Source of the DNA: Camellia lanceoleosa
Taxonomy: Eukaryota > Streptophyta > Magnoliopsida > Ericales > Theaceae
Direction: 5' to 3'
Assembly (NCBI GenBank): GCA_025200525.1
Contig: CM045761.1
Location: 58,615,438-58,679,437, forward strand
DNA length: 64,000 nucleotides
The notes beneath the pieces were generated by a model. That model made no database searches. It saw only the letters and a program-made list of their open reading frames with translations, and had not been told where the DNA came from. The translations under genes and the position numbers were made by a program. Shown here piece after piece: positions 10,514 to 22,340 of this stretch (positions are counted from its first letter, which is position 1; every line of letters begins with the position of its first letter).

Positions 10514-12294
10514 GGAGACCTCCCCTTCCATTTTTAAGGGTTGAAAATTTTGGAGCAAAATATTTTCTCTCTCTACAATTTTCTCTATTCCTTGCAAATT
10601 CTTGAGCCTTTACCGATACACTCTAAATCAAACCTTATGGTCATTAAGCTGAGGTACTTTTGAGCCTATTTTGAGCTCTTGAGGGTGTGTAATTGTTGCT
10701 TAGAAAGTGTTCTCTTCTTCAAGAGGTATAAGCCTTTGCTTATTTCTTTGCTTTAGTTGCTATTTTTCCTACTATTTTGGACTATTTTGGGGCTTTCTAA
10801 ACTCTGAATTTTTTGGCTGAAACTTGTGGTTTAAGGCTAATAAGGGTGGAGGGGTGGCTCACCATTCCTTCTACCTAGCTTCCTAGGCCTTTACCCTTGT
10901 GTTCCCACTTTGTTATCACTTTTTTTTTGACCTTTTAAATACTGATTTTCAGAGGCTTTTTAGTGGCAAAAAACCATGTTTTGAAGTTCAAAAATGGAGG
11001 GGGTAGCCTCCTCTCCTTATACTTTGTTTACTAGCTTAACTAGCTCCATGTTGTAGCTTATTGTTCTAGCTATTTTTGTCTTAATTCCAGCATGTTTTAG
11101 GACTAATTTAACACTCTCTTAGGATTGTTTTAAAGTTTTCATTACATTTGAGCTTTGTATAGCATGCTTGTAGTGTACTTGTCCTGATAGGCTTGGTGGT
11201 TTAGACCTTAGCCACCAACCTATTTTGAGTTGATAGTGTTTATTTCTTATTTTCTATACTTGAAATCACCCTTAATCACCTCTGCAACATCCCTCCTTTC
11301 TTGGCTTTTCATTTACTTTGAAAGTTGTTTCAAGCTAGTTGTTTGTTTTAAGCTTGAGATTGAGGTCTTGTGCTTAATAGTTTAATCCCTTTAGGGGTTC
11401 ATTACCGCATGATATCTCTCTCATGCCCAAAACAACTCTTGGTTTGATACTTCTTTCCATTAGAGGACTTAAAGCTCACTTTTGGACTTAATTGACTAAG
11501 AAATGGTTGGTAATTAAAATGGAGTAATAAAATGAGGACTAAAAATGATGCAAGAGAATAACTTGGTTAGGGTTCAATCGGACATTAATTGAACCCTTGA
11601 GTTTTGAATCGTTTCATACTTGTTCATGATGAAAACGGTTCAAGAGTCATTGTCAACCACTTCCCTTGATTAATCTATGATAGGGAGGGGGTTTGAGAGT
11701 CTTTTATTATGCGTATTATTGAAATTCTACGCTTTGGTTCATAGGCCATCATGCAATGAAATTGCATCGATTGATGGTTCGTGAATCAAATTTACCACTT
11801 CTTCGAGCTGTTTGATGATAAGGAGGGGTAAGTTGTACAAACAACCCTTGAAAACGCCCTATTTTGTGCACTGTATGCCTTCTGTTTCAACAGGAAAAAC
11901 CAGGATTTTTTGGCCGGTAGGCCACTAATTCTGGACGGCAGGCTACCATTTGTGGCCAGCTGACTACCACTTCTAGCTTGCCGGACACTTTTGTAAAATT
12001 GAGCAGCAACCTTTTTGGAACAAAACAGAGCAGAGGTTGAGGTAAAAAATGTTCTACTGTGCAACAGAAGCATTTTGGCAGCAGAACAATGGGCTTTTTG
12101 GGTGGAAATCCATGCATGCATGAGCATTCCCTGCTTGTCGAGGCTAATTAATTAGTTGAATTACTTATTGCATGTTGTAATTAATTAGCTAATTCTAATT
12201 TGTAATTAATTAATTAGTGTAATTAATTCATTGGTTTTGTAATAACTAGCTAGCATAGTTAGTTTATTTGTTGTTGTAAATAGTTAGTGTTTAT

Positions 12295-12548
12295 GGGCAA
12301 ATTACCAACACCCCCTTCAAGGTTTGACTAAAATACAGATTCCCCCCTTAGGTTTGAGAAATTACAAATTCCCCCTGAAGGTTATATTTGCACAACAAAT
12401 TAGGAGGTAATTTGTTATGAAAATTTAAACCTTAGGGGGCAATTTGTTATGAAAATATAAACCTCAGGGGGCAGGATGTAATTTTTGAAACCTCAGGGGG
12501 ATATCTGTAATTTAGCTAAACCTCAAGGGAGGTATATGTAATTTGCCC
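12295..12548. mobile_element. 254 bp MITE-like insertion in LTR B
   Basis: It starts GGGCAAATTAC and ends GTAATTTGCCC, an exact 11 bp terminal inversion. Inside are several copies of AAACCTCAGGGGG and AATTTGTTATGAAAAT in both halves. The 9 bp on each side (AGTGTTTAT and TTAGTTTAT) agree at six of nine positions, with a common GTTTAT, compatible with a decayed 9 bp target duplication of the Mutator type. It has no coding capacity. The superfamily is uncertain. Confidence 0.7.
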
Positions 12549-13660
12549 TTAGTTTATTTGTTTCGTTTTGTAATAGCTAGTTAATTAGTTAGCTAGTTAG
12601 TTTATTCGGACCCTCCTGCGCCAGGGCACACTTATAATAACGTGTATGTCTTCCAACCCCATGTCTTTCTCCCTTTTATTTACTTGCTTATGATGGTTAG
12701 TTTTAGAACATCATGTTTAATTTAGCATACTCCATGTTCACATCTACTTGTATTGCATACATTGAGGTTCGGTTCATCATTCTAACTTGCATTATTAGTT
12801 TAACATTCTTTGAATATGCGCTTAGACCGCATACTATCAAATTGATTCATATGCCATATTAGTGGCCGAGTCTATTTAGAGTGCATATCACATGTGTTGC
12901 ATTAGTCATACTGCATAGTTAGGATCATGCATTATTCTAACTCTATCATCTTTTTTGGCTTGGAGTACTAGGTGAGCTTTTATTTGCTTTAGTATATTGC
13001 ATTGTATATTAGTGTTGCCATGACAAAGCATGTTCACTATGAGGCTAAGTGCTTAAGTGATAAATTGTTTGAATGCCTGTGGATGAAGGCTAATTACTTG
13101 AATTAGAATAATTTGAGTAATGTTCATATGTGATTACTTTTTCAAGTGGTACATATTCGAAACAATTTTCAAAATGAACATGAATCAAAGTGTTCCAATT
13201 TTTTGCAAATTAGTCCATACTTGTGTGTGCATCACATAGTAATGTTAGCCTAATAAATCGGAACAAGAGCATATAATGTAAATAAGATTCACATCATGAT
13301 TAGTAGAGACCAATCTTTGATCGGGCAAGCGGGGCTGCTCAATTTATGGCATTCCCCTCTCGTACCTAAGTTTCTGAGCCGAGACAATCTTAGTGATGAC
13401 GGACACATGGCCTTTGGCACTTGTTATGGGTTTTCTAAATTTTTCAAAAACATTTAGGTGGCGACTCTGTATCTGGCAAAGTAGTCCATTTTTGGCATTT
13501 TCATTCAAAATCAATTTTCCAAAAGATTTGTCAGATTTGGACTCTTTGGTGTTTATCTATTTCACATTGCACTTGTGAAATCAGATTTAGAACCACAGGA
13601 GTCCGAACTATAGGGTTTTTCGTCTTCCGAAAGGAGCACGAAAAGTCGAGCTACATTTTC

Positions 13661-13678
13661 TGGCAACTCTATTGGGGA
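13661..13678 (+). promoter_or_regulatory. Primer-binding site of element B
   Basis: TGGCAACTCTATTGGGGA, six or so bases after the LTR end. It is a decayed form of the array A site TGGCGACTCTGCTGGGGA, which pairs with the 3' end of plant tRNA-Arg. This primer is characteristic of Tat/Ogre elements. Confidence 0.65.
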
Positions 13679-14404
13679 AATTAGAGAACTTGACTCAAAT
13701 TTCATGATGTGAAATTTTATCTACACTTATATGTTTCTTTGCATTGCATTTGCATTGGTGCGCTTAAGTCACTATGTTTGCCATCTGTTATTCTTGGACG
13801 GTTTGCCGGAAGCTTGCCTAAAAACCTTGCCAAAAGGCTGATCGGTCGTTGGCTCTACCATGATGGGAACATTACCCTTGGATCTAAACTACCACTGTAC
13901 CGTTTGATCCTCCTTTCACTTCTCGATGTTTGGTGCGAGAGGTATATTAGGTAGTCTTGCTGAGGTACATATTTTGACCATTCAGCCTAGTTGCATATCG
14001 AAACCCATAGAGACAGTTCTAAACTAGGACATGATGCTCACCTGAAATACAGGATTGGTGAAAACCGCTTTGTTTGAAATAGTAAAATCCTAGTTCCTGA
14101 TGAAACTAGGACAGGGTAACCCTACCCCCTCATAAGGGTGTTTTGGCTCTCGCTTAACTGGTATGTGTTTTACAGTGAAACTGTACAGGGATGTGCATAA
14201 CAGTTGCAAAATTTGGTATCCGTTTTGGGGACAGAAATCAGTGTAGAGTACAACCTTACAGCTTTGATCATGTCTGTGTTGATAACATCTTAGCTAAGGT
14301 GCTCTGCGATTTCTGATTACTGTTTTCTTTTGTTTTATTTCTTTTGCTAGGTAGTTTAAAAACCATAGCTTCAAAAAGTTTGGATATCCCCCAAGTACTC
14401 TGGA
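13679..14404 (+). other. Conserved 5' leader of element B
   Basis: This stretch is noncoding. From 13731 it matches the leaders of D and of both array A copies at TTTGCATTGCAT, GCATTGGTGCGC, GCCATCTG-TATTC and CGGTTTGCCGGAAG, although the LTRs have diverged. Short open frames across it are not shared as proteins. A packaging or translation role is possible but inferred. Confidence 0.6.
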
Positions 14405-16640
14405 CCTTGGTCAAAAGAATTTGCAAAGCCGAGGATCTTGTTCGGGGACAACCCGTGTTTACCTCACTCCCACTAGTTACAAGATGAAGGAGAATCAGGC
14501 AGAGTTCACCGATTCAGTTTTTACAGTAGTCACCCCTCAATTCAGATGTGTCTAGTTAGGTTTGGGAACGTTCATCTACTTGTAGCCCGGCATGGGATCA
14601 TTCACTTATCCCAATGGCACAGTATCTCCCAGTCAGTATGGAAGACTTGATACATCATCTGCAGTAGACAGTTGAAACCCTACAGCAAGATATTGCTCGT
14701 CAGGCCGAGGTCACAACCCATCAGACTGAGGTTATAACCCGACTACAACAATAGCAACCATAGCCGGCTGTGGCCTCTACATCCCATGCACCTCCCACTA
14801 GTATCCCAGCACCCGAAGCCACTACTCACACTGCCAATGTCCAAGAAAATCAGGGCAATCTAGTAGAGTCAATCCCAGCACAAGCCTCAAAAACCCCTGT
14901 TTATCAGATCAAGGCTCCATTTGAGTTTAAGATTGACCTAACTGTACTCAAGGTCAATAAACTGGAAAAGTTGTTTACGAGAGCACAAAAGGGTTAACTC
15001 TATCCCGGACATAAAAGACGGGTATACTGATTCTGCAGTAACATTACCAGATCGGTTTAAAATACTGCACATTGACCATTTTGATGGTTCCAGAGATCCT
15101 ATGGTTCACTTTCGGCTTTTTTTAGACATCTTGCGACCGATGGGCCTGACTAGACTACAGAAGCTGTCTCTCTTTGGTCGTATCGTGTCAGGTATAGTGG
15201 CCATATGGTATGCCAAGTTGGAAGACTCTCACAAGCAAAAATTAGGAGGAGATGATCGAGGCCTTCATTGTGCAAAGATTCGCACAATACTCAAATCGAG
15301 GTCACAACTCATGATCTCGAGGCAACGCGCCAAGAACCGAAGGAGGGCTTCTCTGAATTTGTGACAAAATGGAGAGTTAAGGCCTCAATAATGACCACAA
15401 GTCCTTCCGAGAAAGATTAGATTAGGATGGTTGTCTGGAATCTATACGACAAGTTGTTGCAAAAGATGATCGTTCTACCTTTGTTCACATTTATAGAACT
15501 CCATGAAATGAGAGTGCAAATCAAAGACGCCATGAAACAAGGGCTTATTATAGATGAGAAGAAGCCGGCAAAAAGGTTGTTTGTCTATAGTTCCAATGCT
15601 GCTAGTGGTAGCACAGCTGCGAGGCTGCTAGATGTAAGTGTTGTCACCATAATTAAGACTACTGACCCCCTTTGCCAACACAAGCTCACAAACATCGTCC
15701 AATCCAAACCGATCCCAGGGGACTTTCAACTTTACATGACCCTCTCTCAAGCCATGAAAGTGCTAGTTAATAAAGGGCACCTCAAGCCATTAGAACCCTG
15801 CCCATAGCCTAATCCTCTTCTATCCAAACACAACCCGTAAAATACTGTGTGTTTCACCAACAGCATGGTCAAGACACTGACTAGTGCTTTCGATTACGTC
15901 ATGAGATTTAGGATCTCATTAACAACAAGGTGATCGCACCACTATAGAAGCCAAACGTAACCACAAATCCACTTCCAACCCATAACCAAGTCCCCCCACC
16001 TCGAAATCTCAACCTGATCCATACATTGGCCACCCTTTACAACCCCAGTGTATATATTACTCCATCTCACCTACCAAAGCCAATTAGAAGGCACAGATCT
16101 ATGCATGATGGACACATCCAACCCTCAACCCAAGCCTGTGGTGATGCTCACAGTGGAAGGGGAGTTTACCTTAGAGAAAGGTACCAGTCCGTTGCCGGAG
16201 TGCTCTGAGGACTTACTTGATAGGGTGTATGACCCAAGCTACTACATTGTGCCAACTAGTCAAATCAAGCCAATTAGTGCTGCCGACCTCGATAGACATC
16301 AATGTGTTCAGGGAATATGGCCCGAGCTAAGGGTTGGATGATCTAGCAGAACTCGAGGAGGATTTGGATAACCTGTATTTTTTTGACGAACAGGATCAGG
16401 GGATGTACAGATTGGCTAGTTCGACTTGAACAGATCAACTAACAACTCTGGATGGCTGAGTAATGAGCCAAACAAAGAGGAAAAAACTGGAATGAAACCA
16501 GAGAAAAAGAAACCAGAGATCACTGTAGTAGCCGGAAGGGTCGACGAGAAAGGAAATTTGTTGGAGAGTGCTGGTGTGGAAAATTCAGCCCAAGAAGTGG
16601 GCGCTGTGAGCACTGCAAATATGGAACAAGAAGCTGCACT
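14405..16640 (+). pseudogene. Broken gag of element B
   Basis: Gag is the structural protein that would coat element RNA. The plus strand shows, in order: an N-terminal region (14405-14900) with Gln-rich coils; APFEFKIDLTVLKVNKLEKL at about 14917; the capsid-type region with DGPD and later QEPKEGFSEFVTKWRVKAS near 15330-15400; the ALKVL-like QAMKVLVNKGHLKPLEP near 15750; and a zinc-knuckle remnant, CVFHQQHGQDTD then a stop where Cys is expected, near 15850. At least eight stops or shifts interrupt it. Several stops are TAG where Gln (CAG) is expected, for example in the 14622-14770 coil. It aligns with the gag of D piece by piece. Confidence 0.75.
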
Positions 16641-16699
16641 GAGGTAATTTCAACGAGAAAGGATTGAAAACAACCAAGAAATTGTAAATTTACAACACC

Positions 16700-17315
16700 C
16701 CGCGAGGATACTTATGATGTAAAGGTGATATGAGTAGAGCCGGACAACTGTTTGTTGGCTACTGAGAGTAAATGGTGGGACGATGATGATCTACATTTGG
16801 CCCACACTGACAAAGACTGGGGCGAGTCCCTTCCAGACAACATGTGGTATGCTGAAAAAATAGACCATTTGACGAGAAGTGGGCAATATTTTAAGCCACC
16901 GCACTTGGATCAAGCAGAAGCGTCTGGAAAAGATAGAGAGACCGAGAAACAGAAAGAGAAACAGCCGGAAGAAGAGGCAGTGTTGAAACAACTTAAGAAA
17001 ATCCAAGCTGACATCTCCATTTGGGGTCTTCTCATGGCCTCTCGGGTATACCGACATACCGTATTGTCGGCGATGGATAAGGCTAAATTTTCCATCGACA
17101 CTATGCCCGAATAGCTTGTGGGTTTGGTCTTTCTAGGTGGCGACAAACCAACTCTGACCTTCTTTGACAAAGAACTGCCGCCGAAGGGCTCGACTCACAA
17201 TATACCATTGTACATATCTGTGAAGTGTAGGGAGAAATGGTTGCCATTGGTGTTGGTAGATACCGGTTCAACCATCAATGTATGTCCTTCTCGCACAGCC
17301 TATGCAATTGGCCTC
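16700..17315 (+). pseudogene. Gag-protease linker and truncated aspartic protease of element B
   Basis: An open frame from 16752 contains HLTRSGQYFKPPHLD, a Glu/Lys-rich linker and LKKIQADISIWGLLMASR. After one TAG stop at 17112 it continues in the same frame into a retroviral-type aspartic protease with the active-site motif LVDTGSTINVCP (about 17257-17292) and then TAYAIGLK. The protease normally cuts the Gag-Pol polyprotein. The sequence ends abruptly at 17315, before the flap and the second conserved motif, at a rearrangement breakpoint. Everything downstream (RT, RNase H, integrase) is missing in B. Confidence 0.75.
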
Positions 17316-17350
17316 AAAATATTGCCCACTTCTCGTCAGATGGTCTATTT
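17316..17350 (-). repeat. 35 bp inverted copy of a gag segment at a breakpoint
   Basis: This stretch is the reverse complement of 16858-16892 with one mismatch (34/35). It lies exactly between the end of B protease sequence and the start of D-derived sequence. It looks like filler DNA copied in inverted orientation during repair of a double-strand break. Confidence 0.85.
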
Positions 17351-17463
17351 CGGGCTTTGACTTTTTCTTCCCTTTTCTCTCTCTTAGGGTTGACTCTTTC
17401 AAAATTCGACCTATTTCCTCCATTTTCCTTCACTCTTCACAGATTTTCCCATCTTCTTTCTAC

Positions 17464-20418
17464 ATGGCGGATGATCTACTCCATGACGGAGCTTCTTCAG
17501 AGATCCCACCCCAGTTGTCTCCAGAAATGGAGGCGGAGCCTCGGCCAGTGCTACTACTACCCAAGATTCGACGTTTTGATTCGACGGCATATCATCCTCG
17601 GATGCATGTGCTACCACCCAAGAGTATCTGGCATTTCAGAGGGTTTGCGCGAAGTGCACTAGAAGACCTCTTGCCACGAGAGCCGAACTCCTATTTGTCT
17701 TACGACGCCACTGAGGTATACACTGTATTCTTCTATTTTCTTCACTGTATATTGCATTTCTTGCTTTAACTGTGTTCCTTGCTCCAAATGTAATATTTAC
17801 ATTGCATTTCTTGCCCAAATCACACTCTTGCACTGTGTTTCTTACACTGCCCTTTCATCTGCTTGTTCTCATACCACTATATATCACTGTTCTGATTGTA
17901 GGAGGATTCTTGCGCTATCAGGGGCTATAGAGCCACGTCCGCAAGGGACTGGTACATGGAGCTTCCTACCGGTGTCCATCACATTATTGACGAGACCGGC
18001 GTTGGTTTATTCTGCATGGGGTTGTTGCGAGGCGGCCCTTACTTGGAGCATTGGTAAAGAGGTGGTGGGATACCACCAACTCTTTCCACTTCTCTACTGC
18101 TGAGGAGATGATAATGACTCCTTATAACTTCTCCATGCTCACCGGCATAGCAGTAGGGGGTCACTTGATCCCTTATGTTATGGACATGGGCGAGTGGGAG
18201 GCTGCCTAGATCTACCTGTTAGGGCACACCTACCTCATCTTTTACTGTGGATGGTACGACATGCTTGGTTTGCGGAGTAGTTCCAGGGGACCGAGCCAGA
18301 GACAGTTGAGGAGATAGAGTTTTACGCCTGAGGCTTTTTGATGTTCCTCTTCGGCACCACCTTGTTTGTAAACAGGCCGAACACTATAGGATTGTATCTT
18401 TTGAGCGCTTTGGTGGACTTATCTTAGGTTTAACTCTACGATTGGGGTGGTGCTGGCCTAGCCACATTGTATGGCTATATGAGCTCGACATCCTGCGGGA
18501 GTGGAGACAAGAGTCAGTGGCTACTGGCGAGCCTAGGAGGTACGCTTTACATTTCTATTTTACATTTTCTACTTTATGTTTTTGTTTCCATGCTTTCTGC
18601 TTTTGCACTTTCAGACACGCATATCGCATCGCTTTACATCCATATACTACGCCATCTCGCACCAGACACTTTGTATCCTCTCAGATCAGTACTCTCAGAC
18701 ACTATACACGCTTCGCACACATTCCACTTTCTGCATCTTAGCTTGTACTTTCCGTACACTATACATTGTATTCTCACTATTGCCCTTTCCTTTACAGCTT
18801 TGGGTGTATGCATATTTCGCGACTTTTGCTCCGGAGCCGGAGGTGGAGATGCCCTCCATTGTGTCATACTCTCGTTGGTACGACAACAGATGCTTGCAGA
18901 GGACCAGGGAGACCTTTTCATTCTTCCGCCGATACTTCGACATAGTGGTCGCGGAAGAGGTAACTCAAAATTCAAAGTTATTTTCATTATACCCGGGCTC
19001 TGATTCATACTTCGATATCTGATGGCCACTAACAATCTGTACATTCCTTATTTACAGATCACTTAGCAGCCCTGGGCGACGATGCCGGCTGGAGTTAGGG
19101 ATCAGTTCGCTGGATCTTGGGAAGCCTCCCGTTTTTGGCTTTTGTTCGATGGCCCGATTTGTCGAGCTTGGTTTCTAGGCGAGCGGTTCTTGTGCTAGAC
19201 CATGGGCTTGCCTGAGCCGGTAGTTCCCATGGCGCCCCTGCCGTCTATGAGAGCTACAGAGAGACTCACCTTCCAAGAGATGATTCAATTCACGGAGGGC
19301 TAGGAGGCCGACTACTTTTATGGGAAAGGGGGACTATTCGACATTCATTAGGACACACATCATGCCTCCTTTGACCGGTATTCATGGAGGTGAGAGCGCG
19401 GGGGCCCCAGCTGCGAGAGAGACAACTAGAGTGCCCAAGGTGACTAGGGCGACCATGGCGCATGGTAGAGGGGCTACCCAGGTAGGGTAGAGGACTGGCT
19501 GGCCGGAGTTGCCTACTGCACTCACATGTTGGCAATATACTGGGGAGGCATACCATATTTCAATTGAGCCTGCTGCAACGGGACATAAATATATCAAAGC
19601 TCATGATGCACTCTCGGTATGTATTACATTTTTTAGTTTTCCCATCTCTTTCTGATATTTGCTCCTTCTGGACATTGATCATTGCCAATGCATTTGTAGG
19701 CACCCCCAGGATACACCAAGGATTTGCTGGAGCTAATACCCTCATTTGAGGGTATGATATTGAGGAGGTAGGCACTGCTCAACTTCAATGGCATTTAGGT
19801 CATTTCTTCAGTTTTCTTGCATTCCAGTCATCAAATTTCCACTGACACACTAAAACTGACATTTCAATTGAAAACTTCCCCACACTACACTAATACACTG
19901 TATTTGAAATACTGCACTTCCATATTGTATTCATACATTGTACTTGACTTCTGCGTATACTCATTCTGCACACCATACTTGTATCTGATACGCATATTGT
20001 GGCTGATATATGACAACTATTTTTTCAAGTCCCACCCATCCTAGCAGCACCTGCACTAGTGATGCCTCCTCTAGCAATAGGGAGGAGAGAGAGAAACAGG
20101 CTCTGGTACGCAACCGAGGCAAAGCCAAGGGCACCCGAGATGAGGGTGGTCCTTCATAGCCCATTATGAGCGATGACGACGGTAAGATGAGTGGCTTCGA
20201 GGAGGCAATGAGTCCACAGTCTAAGTCCTCTGAGAATGGAGACGACGATGACGACTCTAGTTCTGAAAGTGGGGATATTGATATCGAGGTAGGTTCAGAG
20301 ATAGAGAGTGGAGATGGCGCCAGCTCAGACTCTAGTTCAGATTCAAACAACGGCGCTGATGGAGACAGTGCCCCAGAGTCCCTTCCTCCGAAGAAGAGGA
20401 CGAAAAGGGCATCATGAG
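17464..20418 (+). pseudogene. Plant mobile domain (PMD, MAIN-like) gene, antisense within element D
   Basis: It starts MADDLLHDG at 17464. Exons can be traced with GT-AG borders: 17464-17715, 17902-18539, 18798-18959, 19058-19616, 19700-19767 and about 20046-20418. Exon 1 has RRFDSTAYHPRMHVLP. Exon 2 holds the domain core, with RWWDTTNSFHFSTAEEM, MTPYNFSMLTGIAVGGH and MDMGEWEAA. The last exon is acidic (Asp/Glu/Ser) and ends PPKKRTKRAS, a nuclear-signal-like tail. A frameshift near 18055 and TAG stops (for example at GAGGCTGCC-TAG and TCA-TAG) make it a pseudogene. PMD proteins include host factors in transposon silencing, and the domain is also a known extra frame in Tat elements. Its upstream region is cut at 17351. 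Confidence 0.7.
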
Positions 20419-21134
20419 CTTGAGGCAACTGGCACTGATTTTCTTGTAGTTTTTTCTTAGCTTCTTTTTGTTGGTAGTGTTAGCATATGTATAGCTTCGG
20501 ACAAGTTTTATTTTCTTTAAAAACTTGTATTACACTTTTGTAAAAGACAACCATGATCGAAATGAAAACCAGTATATTTTTTAAAAAGGTGTTGTATTTT
20601 GCATCATGAGCACAACATTGCATGAAAACGAGATTGAATTTGATAATGACATTTGAACATGGTATTGACACAACTCTCTTAATTGGGTGATGAACCAACC
20701 AACACTTGAAATTCTAAACACAACATACAACTCGATACTCAAAATAGCGACAATATCGATAAACAAAACAAGACAACATGATAAACAATAAAACAACTCA
20801 ATGAACAAAACAAAACAACTCAAATACAACTCAACAAACTTGCTAGAGCTAAAAGGACTCAAAACAAGACCTTGAAATGCATAAAGAACATGACAAAACA
20901 CATGTTTTCAGCATTCTCAGCACACAGGTGGACAACTAACAGAACAGAAGGCTGTCGACCATGAATAGAGGCTATCGGCTACCAGTGCTAGCCGGTCGGC
21001 TACCAAAGTGGCTTGTCAGCCATTCATGTGACAAACCTCCAGATTGTTGCCACCTGGCTTCCACTCATTGCCTTATCTTCTACAAAAGGTTGATCTTTGT
21101 AGTTTCTTCATTTCACCTACAAATTCTTCACAAA
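20419..21134. other. Spacer between the two antisense frames of D
   Basis: About 20700-20880 is an A/C-rich low-complexity stretch of AACAAAACAACTC-like words. At 20960-21020 lies a GC-rich island with AGCCGGTCGGCTACC, the same palindromic word found in the LTR islands, ~115 bp before the next open frame. No gene is seen. Confidence 0.6.
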
Positions 21135-22340
21135 ATGGAGCCATTCTTTGCCGAAAAACTCTTGAATTGGATTGCAACTTTAGATGGCTCGGAAAAGCTG
21201 AATTTTTGGGGTTTCGGCATAAATGTACTATTCCCATAGAGTCGTTCTCTGCCTTGGTTTCTGTTTCTACACGCCACGGCTAGATGTTGGAACCGATTAC
21301 ACACATCTTTAGCTTCGAGGGACAAGAGCTATGCCCGACAATCAAAGAATTTCAAGTGCTAATGGAGTCCCGGCACGATGAGGAAATCTTGCCTCAGCCC
21401 CGTTTTGGTCACATCCAAGCTTTGGGACGGATGTGCAGGCATACTCTACACGAGGCCCATTCCTTGGTTCACAACGGAGAGCTGAACATTCCCAGTTTGA
21501 TCCATCGATTTTTTGACACCGTGACCATGGCAACCTTCTTTGGCAGGGTTTTAGATAACATGCCCTTTGTTTGTGCATGCTAGCACATTTCCTCCTTGCC
21601 CTTAGTTTCAGCGGGTCTCGCATTCGATTAATCGAAGTAGCCCAAGGTTTGAAAGAGGGCAAGAGTTGCATTGGTTTGGCGTTGGCCGAGACTTTGATGG
21701 GCTTTGATGCCTTTCATTGGCAAGAGACAAGCAAATTCGCGGGAAGTCTACTACTTCTTCAGGTAATGTTTCTCACCCTTTCTAATATGTGTTTCTCACA
21801 TCTCTTGGCACTCATGCTCTGTTTTTCTCTCAAAGCCCTTTTCTCACTTTTTTCTTAACATACATCTCTCTATTCTTTAATGTCTCTTTTCTTTCATCCC
21901 TCCCCAGATATGGCTTATGGACAAGCTGAAGATAGTGGACTCTTGTCCTGCATACTCAGCTCGAGCATACTTTTTTCACCAACAGCTAGTTTATTTTCCA
22001 AATGAAGGATGGTGGTGCCACTGGATGTGCAACAGGTCTGCTGCTGACATTGCTTGGCATTGCCCCTAGCGTAATCTGACCGAAATGAGTTACAGCATGA
22101 CTAGGAAACCTGGCATTGAGTTGATTGGCCTGACACACCGTGTATTCTATTTTCTATTCTAGTTTAGGCGTCAATTTGGACATGATTAGACTCGCCCAGA
22201 AGATGGGGTAGAGTACCCAATTTCATTCCTCGTCCGAGGCTCACATTTGGTTAGGTACCTCACTGCTTGGAGAACGAGAGAGCTTCTCGCTCCTACTCCT
22301 AGTTTCAACTACGAGCTTTCGGGAGAGTGCGACTTGGCTT
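21135..22340 (+). pseudogene. DUF7745-like frame, antisense within element D
   Basis: The plus-strand frame opens MEPFFAEKLLNWIATLDGSE. After a stop at about 21240 it continues with MLEPITHIFSFEGQELCPTI and, after another break at 21583, WLMDKLKIVDSCPAYSARAY (21910) and RRQFGHD / RPEDGVEYPISFLVRG (about 22165-22240). A likely intron spans 21762-21907 (GGTAATG to CCCCAG). The order matches a plant family found in retroelements that I recall as DUF7745; the name is from memory. Function is unknown. It lies after the integrase on the opposite strand, 3' of the PMD frame. Confidence 0.55.

Larger units (their letters stand above)
10098..13655 (+). repeat. 5' LTR of element B (~3.56 kb)
   Basis: It starts CTGTAGACACCCCATTTTTG and ends near GAGCTACAT, just before a primer site. 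The same start occurs in the array A LTRs, and its partner start is at 63381. It contains a TATA box ~410 bp from the start, a MITE at 12295-12548 and two GGCC-rich islands (about 10340-10400 and 11910-11985). Without the MITE the LTR would be ~3.3 kb. The flanking 5 bp on the left is ACCTA; the other flank is outside the window. Confidence 0.8.

Noticed and set aside
13709..13954. 81-codon frame in the leader of B (similar frames at 56632-56381 and 44127-44327)
   Set aside because: The DNA blocks are conserved but reading frames and protein sequences are not kept between copies; treated as noncoding leader.
18576..19044. Overlapping frames on both strands at 18467-19044
   Set aside because: They cross intron 2 and exon 3 of the antisense PMD gene in wrong frames; only the exon frame shows family motifs.
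17464..20418. PMD frame as a host gene
   Set aside because: It has a broken frame, sits between retroelement pieces, and an equivalent copy occupies the same antisense position in element E, so it is element-borne.
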